A stretch of DNA of 64,000 nucleotides from Streptomyces sp. 378. GTDB taxonomy: Bacteria; Actinomycetota; Actinomycetes; Streptomycetales; Streptomycetaceae. The position numbers and the translations under genes are program-made. The DNA is taken from NCBI RefSeq assembly GCF_030124145.1, contig NZ_JASKMS010000009.1:124001-188000 (forward strand), given 5' to 3'. Below the pieces are notes generated by a model. That model ran no database searches. It saw only the letters and a list, made by a program, of their open reading frames with translations, and had not been told where the DNA came from. Below are positions 53,385-61,732 of this stretch, one piece after another (the first letter of the stretch is position 1; every line of letters starts with the position of its first letter).

Positions 53385-55922
53385 TCAGGACCTCTGCTCC
53401 GCCGCCTCCGGCAGGCCGAGCAGGAGCAGTGTCACGTCGTCGTCATGGGAGGCCGGGTCCGGGACGAGGGCTGCGAGCAGCCGGTCCGCGGCCCGATCCA
53501 GCGTCTCCGGGTCCGCCTGCCCGTCCTTCGGTTCACGGCCGAGGGTGTGGGCGAGGGTGTGGGCGAGGACATCGATCTGGGCCTCGATGTCGGTACCGGG
53601 ACGTTCGACCAGCCCGTCGGTGTACAGCGCGAGCGTGCTGCCGGGCGGCAGCGGATGGCTGACGTCCTCGAACGGCAGCGCCATGCCGGACGAGTCGTTG
53701 ACACCCAGCGGCACACCGACCGGGGCCCCGAGCCGGCAGGCCGGTCCGCCGGGCGGCAGGGCGATGACGGGAAGGTGTCCGGCCGAGCACAGGGTGACCT
53801 CGTTCGCCTCCTGATCGATCACGAGGTAGACGCACGTGACCAGTTGATCCGCCAGGTCGCTCACGAACGCGTCCAGCCCGGTCATGAGCACACCGGGCGT
53901 GGCGCCCGTGCGGGCCAGGGCGTGGGAGGCGGCGCGCAACTGCCCCATGACGGCAGCGGCCTCCAGGCCCCGGCCCATCACGTCGCCGACGACGACGCCC
54001 GTGCGGCGCTTGTCGAGGGGGATGACGTCGAACCAGTCGCCGCCGACGCCGGGGTCCTGGACGGACGCGAGGTACCGGTGGGCGCTGGGCAGGTACGCGA
54101 GGCGGGGCGGCTGTCCCATGAGGCTGTGCTGCAGGGTGTGGGCGATCCGGCGCTGTTGCTCGTAGCGCTCGGCGCGGTCGGTCTCCGCCCGTCTGCGCTC
54201 GGTGATGTCCCGTACGGTCAGGAAGACGAGGGTCTCCTGCTCGGACTCGAGGCTGCTGACGCTCACCTCGACGGGGAACTCCGAGCCGTCGTCGCGCAGT
54301 CCGTACAGGTCCCGGTCCAGAACCATGGGTCTCGGATCGCGCAGGCGGAGGTAGGCGCCGAGGAGGGCGCCGTGCCGCCGTCGCCGCGGGACGGGTGCCA
54401 AGTGGACCACATCGGTGCCGACGAGGTCGTCCGGCGAACGGCCGAAGAGGCGCGTGACCTGCGGGTTGGCCATGACCACGGTGCCGTCGCCGTCCGTGAT
54501 CAGGGTGGCGTCGGGCGCGGATTCCAGCAGCGCCCGGAACCGCCGGTGGGACCGTTGGACCTCCCGTTGGGCCGCGACGCGGTCGGTGATGTCGGTGACC
54601 ACGCCGCAGACGGCGTAGGGACTGCCGGAGGTGTCGGTGAGCGGGAAGAGAGTGGAGAGGAACTCCCGCGCGCCCCCCGGCAGGGCGAGCACTTCCTCTC
54701 GCTGCACCGGCTTGCCGTCCGCCAGTAGGGCGAGGTCGGCGGGCCGCGCTCGCAGCCCCGCATCGGACGGCATGACGTCCTGGTCGCGCCGGCCGAGGAC
54801 CTGCTCCCGACGCAGGCCCAGGATCTGCTCGAACGTCGTGTTGACCGACAGGAAGCGCCCGTCGAGATCCTTGATGAACACCACCGCGGGCGTGTGATCC
54901 ATGAAGGCCTGAAGCAGTTCGTTCTGGCGTACCTGCCACTCCAGCCGGGCGTGAGCCGCTTCCACCCGCCGGCCCACCGCCAGCGTCGTGAAGATCACCG
55001 CCGTGAACACGGCCACGTGACCGCAGACGAGCAGAGCGGTACCCAGCCGCATCCCGAACACGCCCGCGTCCTCACCCGCCAGGACACCCCAGCCCAGCAG
55101 CGGCGGCACCACCACCACCGTGACGAACAGCCACCGTCCCAGCGCACCCGTCGTACCCGCGTTCCACAGCAGCCCTGCCGGGCCCTCGTCCGGGCGGGCC
55201 AGGAAGAGGGCCGTGCCCAGCAACACGAGCGCAAGAGCGGTGTGCAGTGCCATGCCCGTGTAGGCGCCGAACCGCTCCAGTTCTGGCACCGCGTAGGCGG
55301 ACCCGTACAGCCGCAGCATGCCGAGGGCTCCGACGGCCAGGCCCGGGATCTGACTCGCCCAGGCGGGGATCCGCGACGCCCCGGCGCACAGGGTGGCCAC
55401 CCCCGCCAGCACGAGCGCCGCGGCCGTGTTCGGCGCCATGCGTCCCGGAGCCCCGGTTCCCACCGCGGCGGTGGAGTCCTGGAAGAGCAACTCGTCGATG
55501 CCCAGACTCGCCCCGGTCGCGTACTCCACGAGGGTCAGCACGCCGAGCACGGCGGCCAGGGCCGCCGCCGCCCGGGCCGCGGCGAGGGTACGCGGGCGGA
55601 CCGCACCGTGGGCGATCACGAACAAGGAGAAGCCGAGCGCCACGAGCGCCACGGCGGGATTGGGCTTCATCGACACCGCGGTACCGGGCAGCACCTTCTT
55701 CAGCACGTCGGTGTCGGAGACCCATCCGGCCAGGCTCACCAGCCCGAGCAGACCGCCCGTCAGGGCAGCGGCCCCGGCCACGGAACGCACGGCGTCGAGA
55801 ACAGGAGGACGGAACGGCAGGCCGTCGACCCGCTCCGCGCGACGCGCGCCAGACAGCCCCGGCGTCCGCTGCTCCCTCGTCACCGCACTCTCATCCCTGC
55901 CGGGAGACTGCCCGACCCTCAT
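53385..55922 (-). CDS. Membrane-bound PAS/PAS/SpoIIE phosphatase
   Basis: 845 residues. About eight hydrophobic helices occupy residues 40-310. Two PAS domains follow: one with VVFIKDLDGRFLSVN, the next with DATLITDGDGTVVMANPQVT. A SpoIIE/PP2C domain ends the protein (GGDWFDVIPLDKRRTGVVVG and HDDDVTLLLLG). It would dephosphorylate STAS-type antagonists in response to a membrane or cytosolic signal, releasing a sigma factor. It resembles the phosphatase module of the symporter fusion two genes away, so duplication is likely. Start taken at 55922; a GTG or ATG somewhat downstream is possible. Confidence 0.85.
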   Translation of the reverse strand: MRVGQSPGRDESAVTREQRTPGLSGARRAERVDGLPFRPPVLDAVRSVAGAAALTGGLLGLVSLAGWVSDTDVLKKVLPGTAVSMKPNPAVALVALGFSLFVIAHGAVRPRTLAAARAAAALAAVLGVLTLVEYATGASLGIDELLFQDSTAAVGTGAPGRMAPNTAAALVLAGVATLCAGASRIPAWASQIPGLAVGALGMLRLYGSAYAVPELERFGAYTGMALHTALALVLLGTALFLARPDEGPAGLLWNAGTTGALGRWLFVTVVVVPPLLGWGVLAGEDAGVFGMRLGTALLVCGHVAVFTAVIFTTLAVGRRVEAAHARLEWQVRQNELLQAFMDHTPAVVFIKDLDGRFLSVNTTFEQILGLRREQVLGRRDQDVMPSDAGLRARPADLALLADGKPVQREEVLALPGGAREFLSTLFPLTDTSGSPYAVCGVVTDITDRVAAQREVQRSHRRFRALLESAPDATLITDGDGTVVMANPQVTRLFGRSPDDLVGTDVVHLAPVPRRRRHGALLGAYLRLRDPRPMVLDRDLYGLRDDGSEFPVEVSVSSLESEQETLVFLTVRDITERRRAETDRAERYEQQRRIAHTLQHSLMGQPPRLAYLPSAHRYLASVQDPGVGGDWFDVIPLDKRRTGVVVGDVMGRGLEAAAVMGQLRAASHALARTGATPGVLMTGLDAFVSDLADQLVTCVYLVIDQEANEVTLCSAGHLPVIALPPGGPACRLGAPVGVPLGVNDSSGMALPFEDVSHPLPPGSTLALYTDGLVERPGTDIEAQIDVLAHTLAHTLGREPKDGQADPETLDRAADRLLAALVPDPASHDDDVTLLLLGLPEAAEQRS

Positions 55923-56102
55923 GGATCAGGCTGAACAGTATTAAAAGGGTATAGGCCCGACGTGACGCCGACCCTGTGAGCCCGTCCCGCCTGTCCTGCT
56001 GCCCTGAACACGGCGCTCTCCGGCCCATGCGCCTCTGATGAGTTTTCGCGCCTGAACCCGTCACACCTACGAGGGACCACGACGAGGCGGAAGGATGACG
56101 TG

Positions 56103-57101
56103 ATGAGTGCGGACACACGGCTGAAGGAGCTGGACGTGAGCGGGCTGGGCGAGGCCGACGAGCCGGCGTTCTCGGGGCTGGTGGAACGGCACCGGCGAGA
56201 GCTCCACGTGCACTGCTACCGGATGCTCGGGTCGTTCGAGGACGCCGAGGACACCGTGCAGGAGACGTTCCTCCGTGCCTGGCGGCGGCGGGAGACCTTC
56301 GAGGGGCGGTCGACGTTCCGGGCCTGGCTGTACCGGATCGCCACGAACGCCTGCCTGGACCTGCTCGCCAAGTGCCGCCCGGAACCCGCGACGGGCGGCG
56401 AGGCGCTGTGGCTGCAGCCCTACCCGGACCGGCTGCTCGACGAGCTGCCCGCGGGCGACGCGGAGGAGCCGGAGACCGTCGCCGTCGCGCGGGAGACGAT
56501 CGAGCTGGCGTACCTGGTGGCGGTCCAGCACCTCGCGCCGCGCCCGCGGGCCGTGCTGATCCTGCGGGACGTGCTCGGCTGGCCGGCGAAGGACGTCGCT
56601 GAGTGTCTCGGGGACTCCGTCAACTCGGTGAACAGCGCCTTGCAGCGGGCCCGTGCCGGGATGCGGGAGCACCTGCCCGCCGAGCGGCAGGACTGGACGG
56701 GCGGCGAGCAGGACGCCGGGACGCGCGAGCTGGTGCGCCGCTATACCGACGCCAGCGTGGCCACGGACGTCGACGTGCTCGCCGCGATGCTGCGGGACGA
56801 TGTCCGCTGCTCGATGCCGCCCACTCCGGGCCTGCATGTCGGCCGCGACGCGGTGGTGAGGGACTGGATCGAGAGTGGCTTCGAGGGCATGAAGGGCCTG
56901 CGCGGCGTCCCCACCTTCGTGAACCGGCAGCCCGCCGTCGCCTTCTACCTCTGGCAGAAGCGGGAGGGCGCCTACCTTCCGCTGACAATCGACGTTCTGC
57001 GCGTCACCGGTGGGGCGATCACCGAGATCATCACGTTCCACGACGACCGGTTCCCTCGGCTCGGGCTGCCGGAGCGCCTGCCGGCCAACGCCACGGAGTA
57101 G
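56103..57101 (+). CDS. ECF sigma factor with C-terminal SnoaL-like domain
   Basis: 332 residues from ATG 56103, seven bases after AGGA. Region 2 reads HCYRMLGSFEDAEDTVQETF and RAWLYRIATNACLDLL. Region 4 is LPPRQRA-like LAPRPRAVLILRDVLGWPAK with helix-turn-helix VAECLGDSVNSVNSALQRAR. The last 130 residues are a SnoaL-like fold (RYTDASVATDVDVLAAMLRD) that modulates sigma activity in this subgroup. No anti-sigma gene is adjacent, which is usual for SnoaL-tailed ECFs. Confidence 0.88.
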   Translation: MSADTRLKELDVSGLGEADEPAFSGLVERHRRELHVHCYRMLGSFEDAEDTVQETFLRAWRRRETFEGRSTFRAWLYRIATNACLDLLAKCRPEPATGGEALWLQPYPDRLLDELPAGDAEEPETVAVARETIELAYLVAVQHLAPRPRAVLILRDVLGWPAKDVAECLGDSVNSVNSALQRARAGMREHLPAERQDWTGGEQDAGTRELVRRYTDASVATDVDVLAAMLRDDVRCSMPPTPGLHVGRDAVVRDWIESGFEGMKGLRGVPTFVNRQPAVAFYLWQKREGAYLPLTIDVLRVTGGAITEIITFHDDRFPRLGLPERLPANATE

Positions 57102-57104
57102 TCC

Positions 57105-57182
57105 CGGTGCGGCGATCCGGCGCCCGGCACCGATGCGGGAATCCGGAGCCCTGCACCGATGCGGAAATCCGGAGCCCTGCAC
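57105..57182 (+). repeat. Three tandem 26-bp units
   Basis: Copies at 57105-57130, 57131-57156 and 57157-57182, starting just after the sigma-factor stop. Units two and three differ at one position; the first is more divergent. The consensus begins CGATGCGGGAATCCGG. Non-coding. It could be a small amplification or a repeated protein-binding site upstream of the VOC gene. Confidence 0.85.
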
Positions 57183-57392
57183 CTCGTGCCACGACATTCC
57201 TGCGGCGCGGCCGGCGAGGGCCGGGAAAGCGCGGACAGCACGCTGTGGCTCGCCGGCGCTGCTGCAGCGGTGCTGGGGCACGAGCCGGATTTTCCGGAGT
57301 CCGACAGTCTGAGGATGTCGAGAACGTGCCACCGGCTCCGTCCCAGGGGTGTGAGCGGCCGCCGGCTGCACGAGGAAGAAGGAGAAGCCGGC

Positions 57393-57833
57393 ATGGCGAT
57401 TCAGCGGATGGACAACGTCGGCATCGTCGTCGAGGACTTGGATGCCGCCGTCGCGTTCTTCGTGGAACTCGGCATGGAGCTGGAGGGCAGGGCGGAGGTC
57501 GAGGGCCCCGTCGCCGACCAGTGCACCGGACTCGACGGCGTCCACTGTGACATCGCGATGCTCCGGACCCCGGACGGCCACAGCCGGCTCGAGCTGGCGA
57601 AGTACCGCAGCCCCGCGGTGATCAGCGCCGTGCCGCGCAACCGGCCGCACAACGTTCTGGGGACGCACCGTGTCATGTTCGCCGTCGACGGCATCGAGGA
57701 CACCGTCGCCCGCCTGCGCCCTCACGGCGCCGAACTCCTCGGCCGGATCGCCCGGTTCGAGGACAGCCATTTGCTCTGCTACGTCCGCGGGCCGGAGGGC
57801 GTCATCGTCGGACTGGCCGAGCAACTGCGCTGA
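57393..57833 (+). CDS. VOC/glyoxalase family protein
   Basis: 146 residues from ATG 57393, with GAAGGAGAAG upstream. The two beta-alpha-beta-beta-beta units are visible (MDNVGIVVEDLDAAVAFFVE and VMFAVDGIEDTVARLRPHGA). Metal-type residues include His536-like positions in GVHCDIAML and the Glu near the C-terminus (GPEGVIVGLAE). Substrate cannot be assigned from the family: glyoxalase, dioxygenase or resistance protein are all possible. Confidence 0.85.
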   Translation: MAIQRMDNVGIVVEDLDAAVAFFVELGMELEGRAEVEGPVADQCTGLDGVHCDIAMLRTPDGHSRLELAKYRSPAVISAVPRNRPHNVLGTHRVMFAVDGIEDTVARLRPHGAELLGRIARFEDSHLLCYVRGPEGVIVGLAEQLR

Positions 57834-57842
57834 TAGGCGGAA

Positions 57843-57887
57843 CCGAACCACGCATCCGAACCACGCATCCGAACCACGCAGCCGAAC
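57843..57887 (+). repeat. 13-bp tandem repeat
   Basis: Three copies of CCGAACCACGCAT/G (57843, 57856, 57869) plus a six-base partial copy, just after the VOC gene stop. Non-coding, possibly from replication slippage. Confidence 0.85.
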
Positions 57888-58094
57888 GAGATCATCGAGA
57901 GGCCCTCGCGCACACTTCGGAACCGACGGCACCGGCAGGTGAGACACATCGGTGCCTCAGCCGGCTGTGACCGCGCTTCGGAGAGGATTTCGGCCCGTGC
58001 GTCGGCGGTCCGTACTTGGTCGAGGCGATCCCTCACGCGACCATGGTCGGGACCGATCGAGTCGTCGGTCGGTCTCTGAGGGCAGAGGGCGCGT

Positions 58095-58655
58095 ATGGAC
58101 GTTCGGCAGCTGGAATACTTCCTCGCGATCGTTGATCGTGGCGGATTCAACCGTGCGGCCTCCGCTCTGTACGTGTCGCAGCCGTCGCTGTCGCAGGCCG
58201 TGCGGGCACTGGAGCGTGATCTCGGCTCCGAGCTGTTCCACCGCATCGGGCGCAGGGCAGTCCTGACGGAGGCCGGAAGGGCCCTGATCGAGCCTGCCCT
58301 GGAGGCGATGGGCGAGCACTACAAGCTCGTCATCCTCTCCAACGCCGGCGACGCCTTCTTGGAGGAGAGCGTGCCCCGGCTCGGGGCGGACTTTCACGCT
58401 GTCTTCACGGCGGAGCAGGCCGGCTAGTACAAGCCCCGGTACGCGGCGTTCGAGTACATGCTCGACCAGCTCGACGCGTCCCCCGAGGACTTCGTGCACG
58501 TCTCCTCGCACACCCGCTACGACCTGATGCCGATGCACGACATGGGCTTCCGCAACCTCGTCCTCCTCGACCGGGGCTGCGACCCGGTCACCCACGGCTA
58601 CGACTACATCACCGTGAAGTCCCTGGACGAGCTCAACACCATGCTCGGCATCTGA
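58095..58655 (+). pseudogene. Chimeric pseudogene: LysR DNA-binding domain joined to a HAD phosphatase, with internal stop
   Basis: The first 75 or so codons are a normal LysR helix-turn-helix (LEYFLAIVDRGGFNRAASAL and QPSLSQAVRALERDL). At about codon 74 the protein changes abruptly into the C-terminal half of a haloacid-dehalogenase-type protein (YKLVILSNAGDAFLEESVP). A TAG at 58426-58428 interrupts it. The frame then resumes with YKPRYAAFEYMLDQLDASPE and DFVHVSSHTRYD to a TGA at 58653. The LysR effector domain and the HAD nucleophile region are gone. This is a deletion junction between two former genes. Confidence 0.78.
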
Positions 58656-58663
58656 CGCCGAGG

Positions 58664-59122
58664 CACGACGAGGAGCACTACGGCTCCTTCGCCCAGTTCG
58701 CGGTCGTCGACGACTACATGTGCCACCCCAAGTCCGCCCGGCTGTCCTGGGCGGAGGCCGCCTGCTACATGGCGACCGCCGCCACCGCCTACCGCCAGCT
58801 CTTCGGCCGGCCCCCGCACACCGTGCGCCCCGGCGACCCGGTACTCGTCCGGGGCGGCGCCGGCGGTCTGGGCTGCAACGCCATCCAGCTCGTCCGGCAC
58901 GTCGGCGGCATCCCCGTCGTGGTCGTCTCCAGCGAGGAACGCGGCGAGTTCTGCCACCGCCCGTGAGGCGCGAGAAGTCACCCGGCTGATCGACCAGGGC
59001 ATCATCGACCCATGTTTGTCCCGGACCTTCGATGTCGACGAAATCGGCCTCGCTCACCGGCTCATCCACGACAACCAGCACCAGCGGGGAACATGGCCGC
59101 ACGGCTGGGCGACCGCGTGTGA
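58664..59122 (+). pseudogene. ccr: Decayed crotonyl-CoA carboxylase/reductase
   Basis: The frame from 58664 reads HYGSFAQFAVVDDYMCHPKS, then TAATAYRQLFGRPPHTVRPG, VRGGAGGLGCNAIQLVRHVG and VSSEERGEFCHRP before a stop at 58964. This is the middle of Ccr, including its nucleotide-binding glycines. After a deletion the C-terminus is found at about 58974-59090 (EVTRLIDQGIIDPCLSRTFD, then DEIGLAHRLIHDNQHQ). A further frameshift leads to the natural ending NMAARLGDRV. Ccr makes ethylmalonyl-CoA for polyketide extender units or C2 assimilation. It is non-functional here. Confidence 0.78.
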
Positions 59123-59187
59123 TTCGCATCCGGCCTGAAGGGTACCCACGTCCGGGAACGACGCACGTGCACTCCCGGGAGGTATCC

Positions 59188-59382
59188 ATGGGCAAGCTGG
59201 GCGACATGATGAACAAGGCCAAGCAGATGGCCAAGGGTCACCCCGACCAGGCCGACAAGGGCGTCACGAGCGCCGAGCGCGTGGTCGACGAGCGGACGGG
59301 CAACAAGTACGACGCCAAGACCGACAAGGCCGGCGACGCGGTGCGGCGTTCCTACCGGGACGGCGGCACGCCGGAGCGCTGA
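59188..59382 (+). CDS. Small antitoxin-like protein (MT0933/Rv0909 type)
   Basis: 64 residues from ATG 59188, with GGGAGG upstream. The sequence MGKLGDMMNKAKQMAKGHPD followed by QADKGV...VDERTGNKYDAKTDKA is the compact helical pattern annotated as MT0933-type antitoxin. In Streptomyces these genes are usually solitary, as here, with no toxin gene next door, so the name should be taken loosely. A strong palindromic terminator follows immediately. Confidence 0.8.
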   Translation: MGKLGDMMNKAKQMAKGHPDQADKGVTSAERVVDERTGNKYDAKTDKAGDAVRRSYRDGGTPER

Positions 59383-59390
59383 CCCGCCAC

Positions 59391-59426
59391 CGTTTCCCGT
59401 CCCCGGCGCGCCGGGGACGGGAAACG
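59391..59426. terminator. Perfect inverted repeat, likely terminator
   Basis: An 18-bp perfect inverted repeat (59391-59408 with 59409-59426) without spacer, nine bases after the antitoxin-like gene stop. The loop must form from the innermost GC pairs. No T-run. Confidence 0.82.
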
Positions 59427-59644
59427 CCTGTTCAGAGGCGGTCGTCGGCCCGGCCCAGGACGTAGCTGAACACGCCCGTCCCGACGCGCACCACCCGCAC
59501 CCGCACCGCGTGGGCGGGCTCCGTACGCAGACGCACCAGCAGGCCGTCCCCGCAGGGGAACGCCCGCAGGTCCCGCAGACTCCCCGCCGGTCCCGGCCCG
59601 CCGCTCACCCTCGCACGCGGTGAGCGCCTTCCACGCGGCTTCCT

Positions 59645-60833
59645 TCGCCCCTCCGCGCCCGCTTCCTGCTCCCGCCGGACGTTCTCCACCTCGACGGCAA
59701 CTCCCTGGGCCCGCTCCCCGCAGCCGTACCGGCGGCCCTCGACGACGTCGTGCGGCGCCAGTGGGCCACCGGACTCATCGGCTCCTGGAACGCGTCCGGC
59801 TGGTGGGAGGCGCCGCTGCGGGTGGGCGACGCCATCGGCGCACTCATCGGGGCCGCGCCCGGACAGGACGGTCGCGGGCGACTCCACGAGCGTGCAGCTC
59901 TTCACCGCGCTCGACGCCGCCGCCGCGCTCCGCCCGGACCGCCCGCTGCTGGTCACCGACCCCGAACACTTCCCCACCGACCGCTATCTGGCCGACGCGG
60001 TCGCCCGCCGCCGGGATCTGCGGGTACGGCGGGTACCACCGGCCGACCTTCCGCGCTTCCTCACCGCCGAAGGCCACCGGGTCGCCGTCGTCAGCTACGC
60101 GCCCGTCGACTTCCGCACCGGTGAGCTGTACGACATCGGGGCGCTGACCCGGGCCGTCCACGACGCCGGGGCCCACGCGCTGTGGGACCTGTGCCACGCG
60201 GCCGGTGCCCTGCCCCTCGACGTCGACGCCCTCGGCGTGGATCTGGCGGTCGGTTGCGGCTACAAGTTCCTCTCCGGCGGCCCCGGCACCCCGGCCTTCC
60301 TCTACGTCGCGCACCGCCACCACGCCGCGCTGGAGACGCCGTTGCCGGGCTGGACCGGCCACGCCGATCCGTTCGCCCTGGCCCGGGAGTACACGCCCGC
60401 CCCCGGCATCGCCCGGGCCCGCATCGGAACCCCGCCGATCCTGTCCCTGCTCGCCCTCGAAGCGGCCCTCACCGCCTTCGACGGCGTCGACCTGGACCAG
60501 GTCCGTGCCAAGAGCCTGTCCCTGACGGGCTTCTTCCTGCGCTGCGCGGACGAACTCCTGTCCCCCCTGGGCTTCACCTCCGTCACCCCGGCCGATCCCG
60601 GCCGCCGGGGCAGCCAGGTCACCCTCCGCCACCCCCATGCCCGCGGACTGGTCGCCGCCCTCGCGGACCGCGGCGTCATCGCCGACATGCGCGCGCCCGA
60701 CCTGCTGCGCTTCGGCGTCAACGCCCTCTACACCAGCCACCGGGACCTGCTCACCGCCGCGCTCCACCTGCGGGACCTCACCCGGACCGCCGCCTACGAC
60801 CCCACGCCCCCGGCCACGGGGCCGGTGACCTGA
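59645..60833 (+). pseudogene. kynU: Kynureninase with a frameshift near 59868
   Basis: From 59645 one frame gives the kynureninase N-terminus (ARFLLPPDVLHLDGNSLGPL, GLIGSWNASGWWEAPLRVGD) up to GAAPGQ. One frame away the protein continues VAGDSTSVQLFTALDAAAAL, HFPTDRYL, the PLP-lysine region GCGYKFLSGGPGTPAF and DMRAPDLLRFGVNALYTSHR to the TGA at 60831. The break lies at about 59865-59870 (one base gained or two lost). The extreme N-terminus also lacks a clear start. Kynureninase cleaves kynurenine to anthranilate. Either the gene is dead or the assembly has an error here. Confidence 0.75.
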
Positions 60834-60946
60834 GGCAGGCAACCCGTCCGCGCGCTCGGGACACGGGACGGAACGTGCCCTTCCCCGTCGCGGGCTCTTC
60901 GCGAGACCACCGGGCGGGCATCGGCGGACCCGGGCGAGGCGGCGTC

Positions 60947-61675
60947 CTACGGCGTGTCCGGTGCCGTGCCTGCCAGGTAGACGGTGTTGGCCGAGGTGCC
61001 TCCGCGCAGGGGATTGTCGAAGTCGACGACATGAGCCGCCGCGTGTGCGAAGACCTCCGTGAGCGCGGTGGTGAACTCCTCGTCGGGCGGGTCGTTCGAC
61101 CACAGGGCGAAGACCCCGCCGGGACGAAGATGACCGGCCAGGGCCCGGAGCCCGGCGGGCCGGTAGAGCGCCGCGTGCCGAGGGTGGAGCACATGGCGCG
61201 GTGAGTGGTCGACGTCGAGCAGGATGACGTGGAAGCGGCGGCCCGGCTCCTCGGGGTCCAGACCGCCGGGGTCGGCGGCCAGCTCGAAGAAGTCACCGTG
61301 TACCAGTCGGCAGCGGGCGTCCGACGTCAGCCGGGCCCCCAGGGGCACCAGGTGCCGCCGGTGCCAGCCGATGACCTCGGCGAGCGTGTCGATCACGGTC
61401 AGTGAACGCACCCGGCGGTCGTCCAGTGCGGCCTGGGCGGTGTAGCCGAGCCCCAGGCCGCCGACGGCGACATCCAGTCCGGTGTCCGGCAGCTCGGCCA
61501 GTGCGAGTTCCGCGAGGGCCGTCTCACCGGTGGTGAAGAGGCTGGACATCAGGAACTCGTCGCCGAGCTTCACCTCGTACACGTCCTCGCCCGACACCGG
61601 GTCGCGGCGCCGGCGCAGACTGATCTCACCGATCGGTGTCGGCTGCCAGTCGATCTCCTCGAAGCGCGCGCTCAT
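60947..61675 (-). CDS. Spermidine synthase-like SAM-binding protein
   Basis: 242 residues. EEIDWQPTPIGEISLRRRRD and DVAVGGLGLGYTAQAALDD give the spermine/spermidine-synthase-like Rossmann fold, followed by FHVILLDVDHSPRHVLHP. Actinomycete proteins of this type lack a clear polyamine role and may be methyltransferases or aminopropyl transferases. It is co-directional with and downstream of RNase J (57-base gap). Confidence 0.82.
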   Translation of the reverse strand: MSARFEEIDWQPTPIGEISLRRRRDPVSGEDVYEVKLGDEFLMSSLFTTGETALAELALAELPDTGLDVAVGGLGLGYTAQAALDDRRVRSLTVIDTLAEVIGWHRRHLVPLGARLTSDARCRLVHGDFFELAADPGGLDPEEPGRRFHVILLDVDHSPRHVLHPRHAALYRPAGLRALAGHLRPGGVFALWSNDPPDEEFTTALTEVFAHAAAHVVDFDNPLRGGTSANTVYLAGTAPDTP

Positions 61676-61732
61676 TCGTGCTCCTCCTCCGCGCCCGGTA
61701 GGGGTCGGCGACTCTCGTGGTGGCGTTCCGGC

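Noticed and set aside
59432..59640. Minus-strand open frame after the palindromic terminator
   Set aside because: Its C-terminal part looks protein-like (AVRVRVVRVGTGVFSYVLG), but I recognise no family, and its upstream part overlaps the kynureninase remnant; not enough to call a gene.
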